A DNA stretch of 64,000 bases. It comes from Odiellus spinosus (lineage: Eukaryota; Arthropoda; Arachnida; Opiliones; Phalangiidae). The notes below the pieces were generated by a model. That model ran no database searches. It was not told where the DNA came from and worked only from the letters and a program-made list of their open reading frames with translations. Position numbers and translations under genes: made by a program. Shown here in pieces: positions 24,373-35,542 of this stretch. Position 1 is the stretch's first letter, and each line of letters begins with the position of its first letter. The stretch is from positions 9,969,459-10,033,458 of the forward strand of contig OY987233.1 in NCBI GenBank assembly GCA_963920705.1, read 5' to 3'.

Positions 24373-24991
24373 TTTCTACATGGAACAAGATGGCGGACGA
24401 TTTAAATAAGTTATGAGGGTAAAACATTACTTGTAAACTTAATTTTTGAGTAATTAAGCGTGCAAATGGGCCTTCAAATCATCTACGTGTAGGTGTATAT
24501 TAAGACTTCAATCTCTAACCTGCAGGCCAAGTTAATCCTCTTGTCGTTTAGTTGCAGCGTTACTGGGGCGGATATCGAATGAAACATTTCAGATAACATA
24601 CTCTTTTTGTTTTCAAGTTTCAATAAAAAACACTTAGAGCATCATTACACGAGCTTAACCTTTTAAAGTTATGCATATAATCGCCAGATTGGTTAAATCT
24701 TTTTCTCCAATTACAGTTGGACAAACTAATTGTATCTATTTATAAACTCCACCTTCCAATTTTTACGATTCATTGTGTTTTGCGTCACTTTTTTAACTCT
24801 CGTAATTGGTTGAAAATAAGCAGGGGTGCAATGTGGGTACTCGATACCCGATGGATACCTAATTGCGAGCTTGTTCTAGTACGGTCAGATATCTAACATA
24901 AATCCATGGTACCCAAAAATGAAGTTCGAAATGACTTGAAATATCTACGGTATTTTTGAATTTAATGAAAAATCGAACCAATTGTGTTGTC

Positions 24992-25064
24992 GGGCCAATG
25001 GCGCAACGGATAACGCGTCTGCCTACGGAGCAGAAGATTCCAGGTTCGAATCCTGGTTGGCTCG
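24992..25064 (+). tRNA. tRNA-Arg (anticodon ACG)
   Basis: A 73-nt cloverleaf. The acceptor stem GGGCCAA pairs with TTGGCTC (one G-U), followed by discriminator G. The anticodon stem TCTGC/GCAGA encloses loop CTACGGA, giving anticodon ACG at 25025-25027, expected to be edited to ICG and to read CGU/CGC/CGA. The T arm CCAGGTTCGAATCCTGG contains the RNA polymerase III B box, and the D arm region TGGCGCAACGG the A box. No intron. A T-run (TTTTTT) at about 25071 should end transcription. It resembles animal tRNA-Arg(ACG) closely throughout, so it is probably functional. Confidence 0.97.
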
Positions 25065-25716
25065 AAACTATTTTTTGTATTCATTATCACTTTAAATGTA
25101 GTTTCAACTATAGGAGATTTTGATTTAATTAATTGGTTAGTTAGTAATTGTCAAAATTGAGGACTCTAGGCTCGAAAATATCGACTAACCCTTAAATTAA
25201 AATTGATTCAACTTCACTTTTAATATGGGATAATGAGAGACAGGCGATTATTCAAAAAATGTGTAGTTATCGTAACTTACAATTTGATCCCAATTATAAG
25301 CTCAAATAGAGAAAATCCAATTGCATTATAATTTATGGAATTTGATACTTTGAATCTATCATAGAGATATGGTATAACTCGCGTGTAGTAGAGATTATAG
25401 ATGGTTATATAAAATATTACTTTATTTTATATTAAATTTAATTTAATTTCAACCATTTGTGATCACAACATTTTACGTAAATTAAACCAACAGTATTTAA
25501 AAACGTAAACAAAACTCTGCAATATTAAAAGAAAATCTTAATTTAAACATTTTGTTTTAAATTAAATTAAAATTAAATTAAATTGAAAAGGTTTACAAAG
25601 ACTTAAGAAATTTCAAAATATATATATATATATATATATATATGTCAAAAACATATGTAGGTTATTTTATTCCGATATGACGTAGTTTCTGCAAGCGTAT
25701 TTAAGGATAATTTATT
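25065..25716. other. Non-coding spacer
   Basis: AT-rich. It contains an (AT)n microsatellite at about 25619-25642. Confidence 0.4.
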
Positions 25717-25996
25717 AACTTTCTGGATTAGTACTTTTACGAAAAAGACCGCGCGAAAGCGAGCTTATCAGACGCTAGAATCAATTGTAGGCTCTATACA
25801 ATTGAGAAATCACGCGACCATATGATGACGTAGTATTGCGGAGAATTTTTATTTTAAAAATTCTAAAAATGGCGATTATAAAATATGTATATTTACTGTC
25901 ACTGTAATTTTCTTCTATGACATATGTATATATATTTTGAAACGTTTTTTAACGGTCTTTCCGAAAATGATACTCAAATTTCATTTAGAGTTAATT
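25717..25996. repeat. Repeat family D, copy 4 (uninterrupted)
   Basis: Reads TTCTGGATTAGTACTTTTAC, GACCGCGCGAAAGCGAGC, AAATCACGCGACC, TGATGACGTAGTATTGCGG, ATGGCGATTATAAAATATG and TTTAACGGTCTTTCCGAAAA in order. It serves as the reference for the disrupted copy at 13345-14570. Confidence 0.65.
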
Positions 25997-28685
25997 AAAA
26001 ATCAGTTACAGCCTCACTTTGGTTACAATATTGTCAAACCTTAAACCTAAATAAAGTATATAATAAAAAACTTACCCAATTATTAATGACGCCAAGAAAT
26101 CGGTCATAAAAAACTCAGACAAATAAGTCTTAGAACTTTAAACTTAAAATAATTATTTAGTCACTTGATACGTTAGTTATTAATAATAAAAATAAGTCAC
26201 ACTACGCGTTTCATCGCTGTTAACGTTCTGAAATGATTCGATTTCTGAAAACATTTAACGCCCACCGTTGGATAAGCGAACAAACAATGACGTTAGTAAA
26301 CTTTTCCCTTTATTGCCACCGAACTAAATCTAAATACAAACTTTTATCACGTCAAGGATTTAACGCGGATCGCTTCCATTGGTTGAAAAATCAAAAAAAT
26401 TTTAACTTTTTATTTCTAGGCGAGTTTCCGCCGGAAAAGATATGTTACAATTTCCTTTTTGATTTCTAAATTCTTAGAGCAATCTTTTTTCTTTCTTATT
26501 GTATACGATACTTATAATGGCTTAATTTTTGCATTTATATTAATATCAGAATACTGGGATAAGAGGTATAGTTTTTAATATGGAACGATTTATGGGAACT
26601 CCGAACTAGTGGTCCGTACTGGACGATATCTTGCGTAAGAAAGAATAGATTCAATATAGTGCTTTTAGTACTACCAGGGAGGAGTAGTATCCCTAGCGCC
26701 AACCGAGAGAAAGCTAGAAGCGACAGAATATACCAGGCACTGTTGGGTGCAGTATTGCGGAATAAGCTCCCAGAGCCAATAAGATTTCTACTTTACGAAG
26801 ATGAGAATTGTAGAAGAAAGTTATCAGAGATTATATTGAAATCTAGCAGTCTCTTATCTAAGATACTGTTGATGCAATAATGTATTAACTCGATTAGTTT
26901 GATCATGAATTAAATTAAGGAGCATTTAGATGGTTTGCTTGGTTTTAAAGGGTGAAACTCATTTAAATTCAAAATACTGCGATTTGAGACTCAAAAGATA
27001 CAGCAGAAAAAAATCAATGTTGGACGAAATTCAATTAGCCCTATCTGCTCTCAAATCCGCCCCTTTAAAATGCTCTTCCTTTACGCGCACTGCCTAGCTT
27101 TGACAGTACAATTTATTATGGAAAAGATCTGCTAAGCTAGAAAAGAATTCAACTTTACAGATAGTAAAAATTTATATTTACAAAATTAAATATACGTCTC
27201 ATTGGCTCTCAAATATCTTTAAAGGTATTTTGAGTAGTTTCTTCTCTTTCTTATAGACTTGAATAATATTTCATGTCAGATATAAAACTTAAAAGATAAG
27301 GAATTTCTCGTACTATAGCCCCCTCAAATAAAAGTTTATAGAACTGATATGATCTTAAATCTTTCACTTTTTATCTTTGTCTCATCATCTCATTTATTAA
27401 TATTACGAAAGGGTACGTTAAAATCGGTGTCAATATCATTTCAAGTATACTGGTTGACCAATTTTTGCCAGAATGCCCAGAAATCCAATTACTTCTCGTC
27501 GTTTCGTATACGGAGAGCATCCAATAAAGGACAAACGTCCAAGTGAGAAATACCACCTGAGGAAATATTGGTCAGGCGATGTTAAATAATTCTCTCGCAC
27601 TAACTGCATAGTTATCAGATTACGTGTGAAAAAATCCTGGCACCGCCTCTGCAGAATGGGTCCTGGGATCCACCCCATAGCTAAAATTAGTAGACGAAAA
27701 GAGGGATCAACCCTTTTAGGTGACTCTAATCATGTTTTAACGTTTGCTTCCACGCGATCTATATGCCACTTTGATAAAATAAGAACTATAAATGTGATAT
27801 CGAAGGCGATTATCAGGGTTGACCCCCACCTCTTTAGGGATGACCCCACATCATTAGGCATAACCTTCATATCTTTAGGGAAGACCCTACATCATTATGG
27901 ATGATGGATCAGCTCCACATCGTTTGGGATGACCCCCACAGCTTTAGCGATGACCCTACATCATTAGGGAGTAGGGACATCAGGATTTTGCGTCTGATGA
28001 TCAAAATTAATGCTTCCGCTAATTTGAAAATATAACTTGATCATACATTCATTACCCCTTCGCTCAGGGGAAATAATTTAATTCATTGCTACATTAATGG
28101 AGGCCAATGTTTTGCCCATCAATCTGACCCCGCCCCCCCCCCTTCTCTAGCTAATTCATTTTCAAAGAACCTTTAATATTTAACTTGTTTGGTTTATGCA
28201 AAAATTTGTCTTTGAAAAGCATATTTTTTTTCTTATAGATGCTATCAATGAGTGTGGACTAGTCCAATAATGGTTCCGAGAGAGAAGTTGAAGACTTGAG
28301 TGTCCAAGTATTTGTACATTTACTTCACATTCCATCGTAACTATACTATAATAGTGGTTTGGATGGTTACATAATCCAGATTTAAAAACAGTTACTCTCA
28401 TGTCATTATGTTAGTTCGTTTCTATTATTAAATAAATTGCCTTTAATTTTGATACACCATGGGCATTCCATGTTTTAAAACAAATTAAAGTAACAAATAT
28501 TGATTCCATAGACATTATCACTTGGCAAGTTGGCATAAATGCATATTATTTGGCTATAAAGAGCCTTGCGCTTTTGAAATTCGTAAATCGCGGTTCAAAC
28601 ACTTTGATCGGTTTCCGTTTTGGCGCTACGAGCGCCGATCAAAAAAACATAAAACTGCGAAGCGCGTTCCGCAGTCGCCATATTG
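25997..28685. other. Non-coding stretch upstream of RPLP0
   Basis: No exon I can support. An open frame at 26659-26880 and overlapping frames around 27349-27904 have no recognised product. Positions 27815-27975 hold imperfect tandem repeats of about 20-22 bp built on TTTAGGGATGACCCCACATC. A C-run lies near 28131. Confidence 0.45.
27815..27975. repeat. Imperfect tandem repeat
   Basis: Six to eight diverged units around GATGACCCCACATCATTAGG/GACCCCCACCTCTTTAGG, with CATCTTTAGGGA-type variants. Unit length drifts around 20-22 bp. No coding periodicity is evident. Confidence 0.7.
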
Positions 28686-28691
28686 CTTTTT
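28686..28691 (+). promoter_or_regulatory. Probable 5' TOP start of RPLP0 mRNA
   Basis: CTTTTT within GCCATATTGCTTTTTGTCG fits a 5' terminal oligopyrimidine start (C followed by pyrimidines), the usual initiation and translational-control signature of ribosomal protein mRNAs. It lies at the head of a non-coding first exon that ends at the GTAAGT donor at 28733. The exact start is inferred. A GC-richer region (GCGAAGCGCGTTCCGCAG) sits just upstream. Confidence 0.5.
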
Positions 28692-29019
28692 GTCGTGGAC
28701 GTGAAGACGTGAACAGCGTTGCTCTACTTTTGGTAAGTAAAATCTTATTCCATCTACTTAATTTAAAGCAAATAAACCCATGAAAGTATTTGATATTAGA
28801 CATATAACTATTGATATTCTTATATCCAACAATATATCCGTATTATATTAAGTTTAAAACCACTAAACATTGAATTTCTCTTAAGCCTCGCCCTTATCTC
28901 TTAGGATTACGAACATAACTAGGCCCATGCTTTTCCAACGCTTTTTAGATCTTAGTTAACTAATTATTTTCGCTCTTTACAGTCCTTAAACTCTTAAGAG
29001 AAATCCTTGAAACCACAAG

Positions 29020-31491
29020 ATGGGCAGGGAGGACAGAGCAACTTGGAAAAGCAACTATTTCCTGAAACTAATTGTGAGTCTGATAATTTCAATCACCTCT
29101 TAAACGAATAGTTCACCCACGTTTGACTCAAATGATACTTAAACTGTGAGCCAATTTGGGCGGTTTTCTGCCTAAATTGGATCCAGTTAATTGTAGTGCT
29201 GGGAGCTGTCATTATACAGTCAATTCTCAAACTGCGGTATCATAGAATAACCATGTCCCGGTCTTCTGACTGTGAGGGCAAAATCTTGCATATTCCATAA
29301 CCTTTACAAAGTTCCTCGCGAACAGTTATTGTAGAGATAAACCATGCGAAGTACAGTCATTAAGTATAGGCAAAATTTTCATATCAAACTCTTGGTATTT
29401 TAATTCCATAACCACAACAAAAATGTTAATTTTTCCTACAGCAACTTTTAGACGAATTCCCAAAATGTTTCATCGTTGGGGTAGACAATGTCGGCTCGAA
29501 ACAAATGCAACAGATTCGTCAATCCCTTCGCAAGAACGCAGTTCTCCTTATGGGAAAGAACACAATGATCCGTAAAGCAATCAGGGGTCATTTGGAAAAC
29601 AATGCGGCGCTTGAAAAGTAGGTTTTCGTGACAAATAAATCTTATTACTCGCATAAATGATGACAAACCGTAGCCGAATCCTTTAACAATCCAGAGCTAG
29701 AAATAGCGGAACCTACTGGAATGTTTTAGGTTTACTGTTGAAACTAAAGCTTGCCCAAAGCTGTCTGATGTTTAATTGAAATTCATTAACCAATTTAAAA
29801 AATCCACGAATCTAACACTTTAATCTTCTTTTCTTAAGGATTCTCCCTCACATCAAGGGAAACGTTGGGTTTGTTTTCACCAAGGAAGATTTGACCGATA
29901 TCCGTGAGAAAATCCTTGAAAATAAGGTAAATTAATCTCTCAAACCCTGGATTCCTTGTCTTTTCGAACTATCGACGCTTTGGAATCGTGAGACTGGTTA
30001 TTTATTTAACCAGACTCCGATTTTTAGCAGTGACGGGAGCTGTCTCTCGATACAGTCTATTCCCTATACTGCGGCGTCGTAAATCAAACCTGTCCCGGTT
30101 TTATTTGTTTAAAACTGGAGGGCAGAAACCACGCATATTCCATAGACACTACGAAGCTACTAGTTAGCGATAATCGTTGAGTAAAACCATGCGGTGTACA
30201 GTTAATTTTATTAAACAAATATTTGAACCTTAATTAACGCTCAAATTTTGTAAATCAATCAAAAGGTGAAAGCCCCAGCTCGTGCCGGCGCTTTGGCCCC
30301 TTTGGATGTATTGATTCCACCACAAAACACTGGTTTGGGTCCTGAAAAGACCTCTTTCTTCCAAGCTTTGCAAATCCCAACCAAGATCTCTAAGGGAACC
30401 ATTGAAATCTTGAACGAGATCCATTTGATTAAGAAGGAAGAACGTGTCGGAGCTTCAGAAGCGACTCTTCTGAACATGTTGAACATTTCTCCGTTTTCGT
30501 ACGGATTAAAGATTCAACAAGGTATGTGGACCTTTTACATGATTGGTTGATTAGATCCCATTATAGTTGATTGTAGAGTTTTATTGGAACTTCCTTTATT
30601 TAAAGGCGCTTGATTCTTTACTAGCCCATTTTTAATTATAAATATTCTTGGGTTGATAAAATCTAGGCGCTAGAGTAATAGTGTTACCGCTCCACGTTGT
30701 ATGTTATATCAGTAGCATAGACAACACTATTTAAGGTGCAAACAATTTATTTTACAATTAAACTTCTTTATAAAGAAATTCTTTAGGAGGAAAGAACCCA
30801 TTTTTAGTTTCCAGGCCTTTGTTTGTAGATGACATAGGGTTCGACGAAGTATTTGGTTCAATGACTTGTGATGAAATACTTGTCCACTATATCTGCAAAG
30901 CCAAGGCAGGCAGAGCTTTAGAGGACTAACAATGGACAGCTACATTATCCATATAAGCAGTGACCATGCGAAGCAAAGGCCTAGCAATTGTATTAAAATG
31001 GGTTATTTCCCCGCCCCGACAGAATCTCAGTAAAACTAGGTTTTGCCGCAGTGTTTCGTACGTAAATATAGATTTCCATAGACCATATCTGTAATTAAAT
31101 TTCAGTATATGACTCTGGAACCGTCTTCTCTCCCGAGGTCTTGGACATCACCGATGATGATTTGAAATCAAAGTTTTTGTTAGGCGTGATGAACATCGCT
31201 AGCGTTTCTTTGCAAATTGGTTACCCAACTTTAGCTTCGGTACCCCACTCCATCGTTAACGGATTGAAGAATTTGATCGCTATCGCCGTTCAAACTGACA
31301 TCGAGTTTAAGGAAGCTCAGATGGCCAAGGAATATCTGAAAGATCCATCCAAATTCGCGGCTTTAGTCGCGGCCGCTGCTCCCGCCGCTGGAGACTCCGG
31401 TGGCGGAAAGGCGGATAAAAAAGAAGAGAAGAAGAAAGAGGAGTCTGAAGAAGAGGAGGATGATGACATGGGATTTGGTCTCTTTGATTAA
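29020..31491 (+). CDS. RPLP0: 60S acidic ribosomal protein P0
   Basis: Stalk-base protein of the large ribosomal subunit. It binds 28S rRNA and anchors the P1/P2 dimers that recruit translational GTPases. Five coding exons: 29020-29073, 29442-29617, 29839-29926, 30266-30521 and 31106-31491. They join in phase into 319 residues, the usual length (human 317). The protein starts [14 protein letters not shown]. Diagnostic stretches include [57 protein letters not shown] and [18 protein letters not shown]. The C-terminal tail is acidic and ends [10 protein letters not shown], the conserved P-protein signature bound by elongation factors. A further non-coding exon (about 28686-28732) lies upstream. 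An AATAAA at 31547-31552 serves as the poly(A) signal. Introns 2, 4 and 5 host H/ACA snoRNAs, listed separately. Confidence 0.97.
29151..29358 (+). ncRNA. U17/snR30-type H/ACA snoRNA, copy A (RPLP0 intron 2)
   Basis: About 208 nt, the vertebrate U17 (SNORA73) length. The 3' domain carries both family-defining motifs opposite each other in an internal loop: m1 ATATTCCATA from 29290 and m2 AAACCAT at 29339-29345. They are enclosed by stem TTGCAT/ATGCGA, and the RNA ends with an ACA box (ACAGTC, 29353-29358). The 5' part starts with a strong hairpin (CCAATTTGGGC paired with GCCTAAATTGG). AGAATA near 29245 can serve as box H. U17 pairs with 18S rRNA precursors through m1/m2 and is needed for early 18S processing cleavages rather than for pseudouridylation. 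It would be released from the spliced intron. Function is inferred from the motifs. Confidence 0.9.
29992..30203 (+). ncRNA. U17/snR30-type H/ACA snoRNA, copy B (RPLP0 intron 4)
   Basis: Second U17 copy, about 212 nt. m1 (ATATTCCATA) begins at 30135 and m2 AAACCAT is at 30184-30190. The closing stem is CGCAT/ATGCG, which differs from copy A's TTGCAT/ATGCGA by paired changes, so both copies keep the structure. The end is ACAGTT (ACA at 30198-30200). The 5' hairpin is CTGGTTA/TAACCAG. Shared blocks with copy A include GGGAGCTGTC, ACTGCGG and TGTCCCGGT. Sequence between these blocks has diverged widely, so the duplication is old and both copies appear selected. Confidence 0.9.
30605..30747 (+). 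ncRNA. H/ACA box snoRNA, copy 1 (RPLP0 intron 5)
   Basis: Classic two-hairpin H/ACA layout. Hairpin 1 has lower stem GCGCTT/AGGCGC and upper stem AGCCCA/TGGGTT. Box H is AGAGTA (ANANNA). Hairpin 2 has lower stem AATAGTG/CACTATT with inner pairs TTGT/ACAA and ATGTTA/TAGCAT. The ACA box at 30742-30744 is followed by three nucleotides (ATT). The 5' strand of the second pocket, ACCGCTCCACG, is the likely rRNA guide; I could not name the target. Not U17: it lacks m1 and m2. Close copies lie in RPN2 introns 2 and 10. Confidence 0.85.
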
Positions 31492-31869
31492 ATTTCATGA
31501 CGTCCTTCTCCGGGGCTTGTTTCAAATTGTAACGAGCCTGTAATACAATAAAAATGATCCAAGGTATTTAACGTATTATTAAACGTTAAGCTTAATCCTA
31601 CAACAGGCTTACGATAAACTTGGATCTTTTCGGCAAACATAACATTTAACCAAACTTCTAGGTTGTTGCTACAGGTCAGGTAAATCCTGAAAATATTAAG
31701 CCAGAAGGTCTGAATTTGACAGGGTAAGGGATGATATCGGGACATTTGGTCAGGGAATAAGATCTTGGGTTGTTGAGACTTAAATTAAGCTAGCTTTTGA
31801 CAAATCAAGTAGAACTATTGGTAAAACCAACCCACGAAATCAAAATTCCAAATACATTGAGTATGGTAG

Positions 31870-32058
31870 CCCTTACAAGAAAAGTTGCTTTTAAGAGGTC
31901 TTGGGTAAGTCTTTCGGTGTCTTATGTAGTCTAAAGAGGTCTTGGGAGAAGTCTTCCATGTGTCAATAAGTCTTGGGGAAGTCTTAAAGACTTCCCCAAG
32001 ACTTTATGTAGTGTTCTTGAAGACCTCTTCTGATCCGATTAACTTTTTTCCGTAAGGG
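31870..32058. mobile_element. MITE family F, copy 1
   Basis: The ends CCCTTACAAGAAAAG and CTTTTTTCCGTAAGGG are inverted. The interior is built from inverted and direct GAGGTCTTGGG/AAGTCTT blocks. It lies between the 3' ends of RPLP0 and the first TTC38 gene. Related copies are at 35816-36095, 55106-55294 and 55783-55915. Confidence 0.75.
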
Positions 32059-32619
32059 AGTCTTGTGATAGGAACGCAGTCACTAATAATTAAATCTGAG
32101 GTTTGCAAACTTGCCCCTTACTCCATGCCACGTTAACTAGGTTCTGTTTAACCAACAACACCCTTAATGCCCCTAATTACGATGTACCAGTCCTCTGGAT
32201 GCTAGTGGCGCAATGGTACAATCATTGCCTTATTAAAAATGATATGCCCATATTTTCCCGCAGAACAAAATCTATCCCGAGTATTAATTTCTGCCTTCAA
32301 TATTAGATACTATTGATATCCCGCTTAAATTTAAATTAAGCCTATCAAAAAATATAGCCAGAATCGTTGAGTTCACGTCTCTTCTCACATAAGGGACGTG
32401 TTTATTATATTCTGGTAGAACAAATAGCGTCCATAATATCACACAGATGAAGTTGAAAAAGTCGATTTTATTTGTAGGAGAGTGGACTGACATATACCTC
32501 CAAAATTAACTTTAATTTTGCCTTTGATTTAAAAAAATTGTACATGAATCAATTTTAATATAAGTACAAAATAAAAGGTTTCTACTGAATATATTTGCAT
32601 CGTTAATATTAGATTATTC
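32059..32619. other. Intergenic, 3' side of TTC38 paralogue A
   Basis: No gene seen. TTTATT near 32467 (AATAAA on the minus strand) could be the poly(A) signal of TTC38 paralogue A. Confidence 0.4.
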
Positions 32620-35542
32620 TTAAACAATCAATAGCTGGTTTTGCCATCTTGTCTGTAGCGTACATTGACCTTTAAAAGCTTGTCTTTCAAGTAGCAATCG
32701 CCTGAAAGAAATAATTGTTTGAATTTGGTGTAGAAACGTAATGCTCAAAAGTTGCACAATATGTGCTCGTTAGCCTAAATCCATTTTCACACACTAGCAA
32801 ATCGCTAAAAGTCTTAAAACTACTCTCGTTAGGGTTTGATGTTGTATTTGAACTTAGTTGTGGGCTTGTCACAGGTCAGAGAATTTAAAATAGGGCTTAA
32901 ATGTCGGTCAGAAGTCAAGGGGGAGTTGGGTTTACAAGTATTTCACCCCATCTTCTGCATCCCGCAAAGTATAGGTCCTGTTAGACTTACTTTCCTAGTA
33001 ATTTATGTGAAGGTTCCTGCGACTTCAACGCTGATGATATTAGTAGCAAGTTCAGAATGTCCCTCTTTTTAAAACAAATAAGAAAATCATTCCATCTGTG
33101 ATGAAATTTTGACACTTTAAAGTTTAAACGTACCTGCGCGTCACTACCACCCATTTGATAGAGTTTGTGTCGTATTGGATACAATGTCTCAACCACTTGC
33201 CCGTATCGCTGTTCCTTCGCCGCAATTAAAGCGTTCATAGTTGCAACTCCAACTTCTTTGCTTGTTCTTATATTGTCCCCTTTTTCTTCACTGAAATTTT
33301 TAATACTTGTTTAAAGGGGCCAAGAAATCCTGGTTAAGTAGTTCAATAGCTAATCACGGAACAAGGCTAGTTAATATCTAATGAACAATAACTATATTAA
33401 AATTATATTCTGGTCGATTTTACGGTAAGCCTAATTCGGGACTTATCCCCTTTGAAAGCCTAATTAAATTAAAGAACGTTGGTTGCCATAGTTACACTTG
33501 GATAAATGATGATTGGCTAAAATATGTTGCTTATAATTACCAACCGAATGTATTCCATTAAGCTCTCCATGAATTTCTCACTAGCTTCAATATCTCCGGA
33601 GCCGAGATATGCCATCATTAGATGCATATCCACGAATACTGATCCGTGCTCTTCTACATGAGGCAAACATAGTTTTGAAATTTTATCCCAGTATTTAGTA
33701 ACGTCCAATCCTGAATAGGGAATGAAAGATTGATGATCTTGATTTGCAAAGTACGAGTAACGTACGGTTAATTGTACCTTCTAAGTTAAGCCGATAAATC
33801 AATGAAGAGTAATTTATTATTTCAATCATATTTTTCTCATCATTTAATCGTGGATTAATTTGCGATTCTAAAGTCTCTAAAGCTGCTTCGTATTCTGACT
33901 AAATTAAAAAGAGACTTTTGATTAGATTTTTAATTCTCTGTGAATGAAAATAAATTGAGTACTTCTTCGATATGATATAGTGCCAAATGCCAATAGTTGT
34001 GACCAGCCAATGAATCGCAGGTCTGAGATAGTGAGAGGTTTAAACGTTAAAAGTAACGTTACGTTACTGGTGGGGTTAACTACTTCCACCAAAAATGAAA
34101 AAAACAGTTTAGGACCTTCCTGTTCTAGGGTCCTCGAGGCAGTGGAGGCACCCCCTTGTAAAGTAACTTAGAGCTACACCCCAAAACCCACATATTTACA
34201 GCCAATCTTACCAAATAAAAGTTTGACCAAAGACAGCGTCGAATTTTAAAATAAGTGGAAATATATTTTGACCCCAATAAGTAGGGTAGTGCATTTAGGT
34301 TTCTTAAAGGGAGTATGAAGCTATATTGTGCCAAAGTTTAGGCGAGAACGACTTTCAACCAGTGTTTTTTAAAATTAGCGCCAGTTAGGTGAAGAAACTA
34401 GTTTTTCCGTTTTAGTTTGGTTAAATATTTAACCAAACAACTTACCACCCAATCACTAACAGTCTGATTGAGAAAATTTATGCCCTCTTTAGCTCTACCT
34501 TCCATTTCGTAAACATGTCCCATAGCGTGAGTTGACCAACCATCTCTTGGATTTATTGACAAACCCTGTTAAATGTGATATATGTAATTTTTAAACCCAT
34601 GTTTTGTCATAAAAATTTTATTCTAGTATTAACTTTGAGGGCCATTTTTTCTGCTTTATCGTAAATATTTGATTCTTCCAATCCAAACGCGTACATTCCA
34701 TATAGATAGCTGTATAAAATAAAATTCTTAAAACTTTTAATACCAGAGTATCTACAACAAGTTGTAAATGAATACGAGCTAACTAACCCGTACAATGGTG
34801 TACTTGTTTTCCATCGTGGTATGATGCTAGCCACGCTATCGCGCAAAAGTTGTTTATACCCAAAGAAAAGATACGAAAGATTTGATAGTTTTAGAGCTAG
34901 AATATCGGTTGGGTATTCGGTCAGGATGTTTTCCCATTGAAGTGTGGCTTTATTGATTTCTCTGAGAAGTTTGGGGTTGAAATGGTTAGTTTTGAAGGCC
35001 ACATGCTCGAACATGTTGCTTGTAGTTTCAGAAATACAGTAGTTCATCTTACCCTTGACACAGTAAATTAACAGCATTGACGTGCCATTTCTCCCTTTCT
35101 GATAAATAATTAGTTTGTTTTTCGGCCAAATTTAGCAGTTCCAAATTTAAATTTTGAAGAGCTTGGTCTTTCCTCACGGTTTTTCCCGATCCGACTAATT
35201 GTAAACCCAAACCTAGTACGCGACCCATTACTGTGAAAAATAATTTGTTTTATGATTTCAACCAAATAATAATATTACGAGGTTAAAAACTACCAAAATT
35301 TGGATCAGATTCAAACAGTTTTTGCATGGTGTTTTCGATTCCACCTAATTCCGTATCATTGTACCATCCTACTAACTGTGAAACCGAAGCGTCATATAAT
35401 TTGCACGCTTGATCGCTACCAGTGTACATTGGTAAATTTTCGCTTCTCCATTCCTGAAAAATCGTAATTTGTTAATTAAATTGCAAATTGCGTTTAAATT
35501 TCAGTAAAATCTTACGGCAGCGCCCCTCCAACTTCTATGCAT
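32620..35542 (-). CDS. TTC38: Tetratricopeptide repeat protein 38, paralogue A
   Basis: Twelve exons, high to low: 35542-35516, 35453-35294, 35230-35053, 34961-34788, 34709-34634, 34565-34446, 34022-33963, 33898-33778, 33710-33545, 33290-33134, 33064-32991, 32701-32620. They join in phase to 464 residues (human TTC38 469). The start MHRSWRGAAEWRSEN matches the paralogue's MET-K-SWRGAL start. Family landmarks: SREKWH-like SEREKWHVNAV, YPTDILALKLSN, RDSVASIIPRW, PLYG then YLYGMYAFGLEESN, the helical-repeat segment INPRDGWSTHAMGHVYEMEGR, CDSLAGHNYWHLALYHIE, and MGGSDAQ near the C terminus. The family consists of TPR-like helical repeats; its molecular role is not established. It ends at TAA 32622-32620. 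It differs from paralogue B by lacking one intron in the second exon. Confidence 0.93.

Noticed and set aside
24092-24427. A 111-codon minus-strand open frame
   Set aside because: It crosses both arms of the 23966-24372 inverted repeat, has no recognisable domain, and has no splice or start context better than chance.
26659-26880. Open frame MLLVLPGRSSIPSANREK as a small gene
   Set aside because: It begins at a non-ATG codon in raw sequence terms, matches no family I know, and lacks a supporting promoter, poly(A) signal or splice structure.
27371-27678. Overlapping minus-strand frames resembling fragments of a retroelement protein
   Set aside because: I could not identify any catalytic motif or family signature, so calling an element here would be guesswork.
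29650-29768. Possible C/D box snoRNA in RPLP0 intron 3 (ATGATGA at about 29656 and CTGA at about 29764)
   Set aside because: The flanking bases do not form a terminal stem, the spacing (about 110 nt) is long, and no good C'/D' pair is seen. Short box motifs occur by chance in introns of this size.
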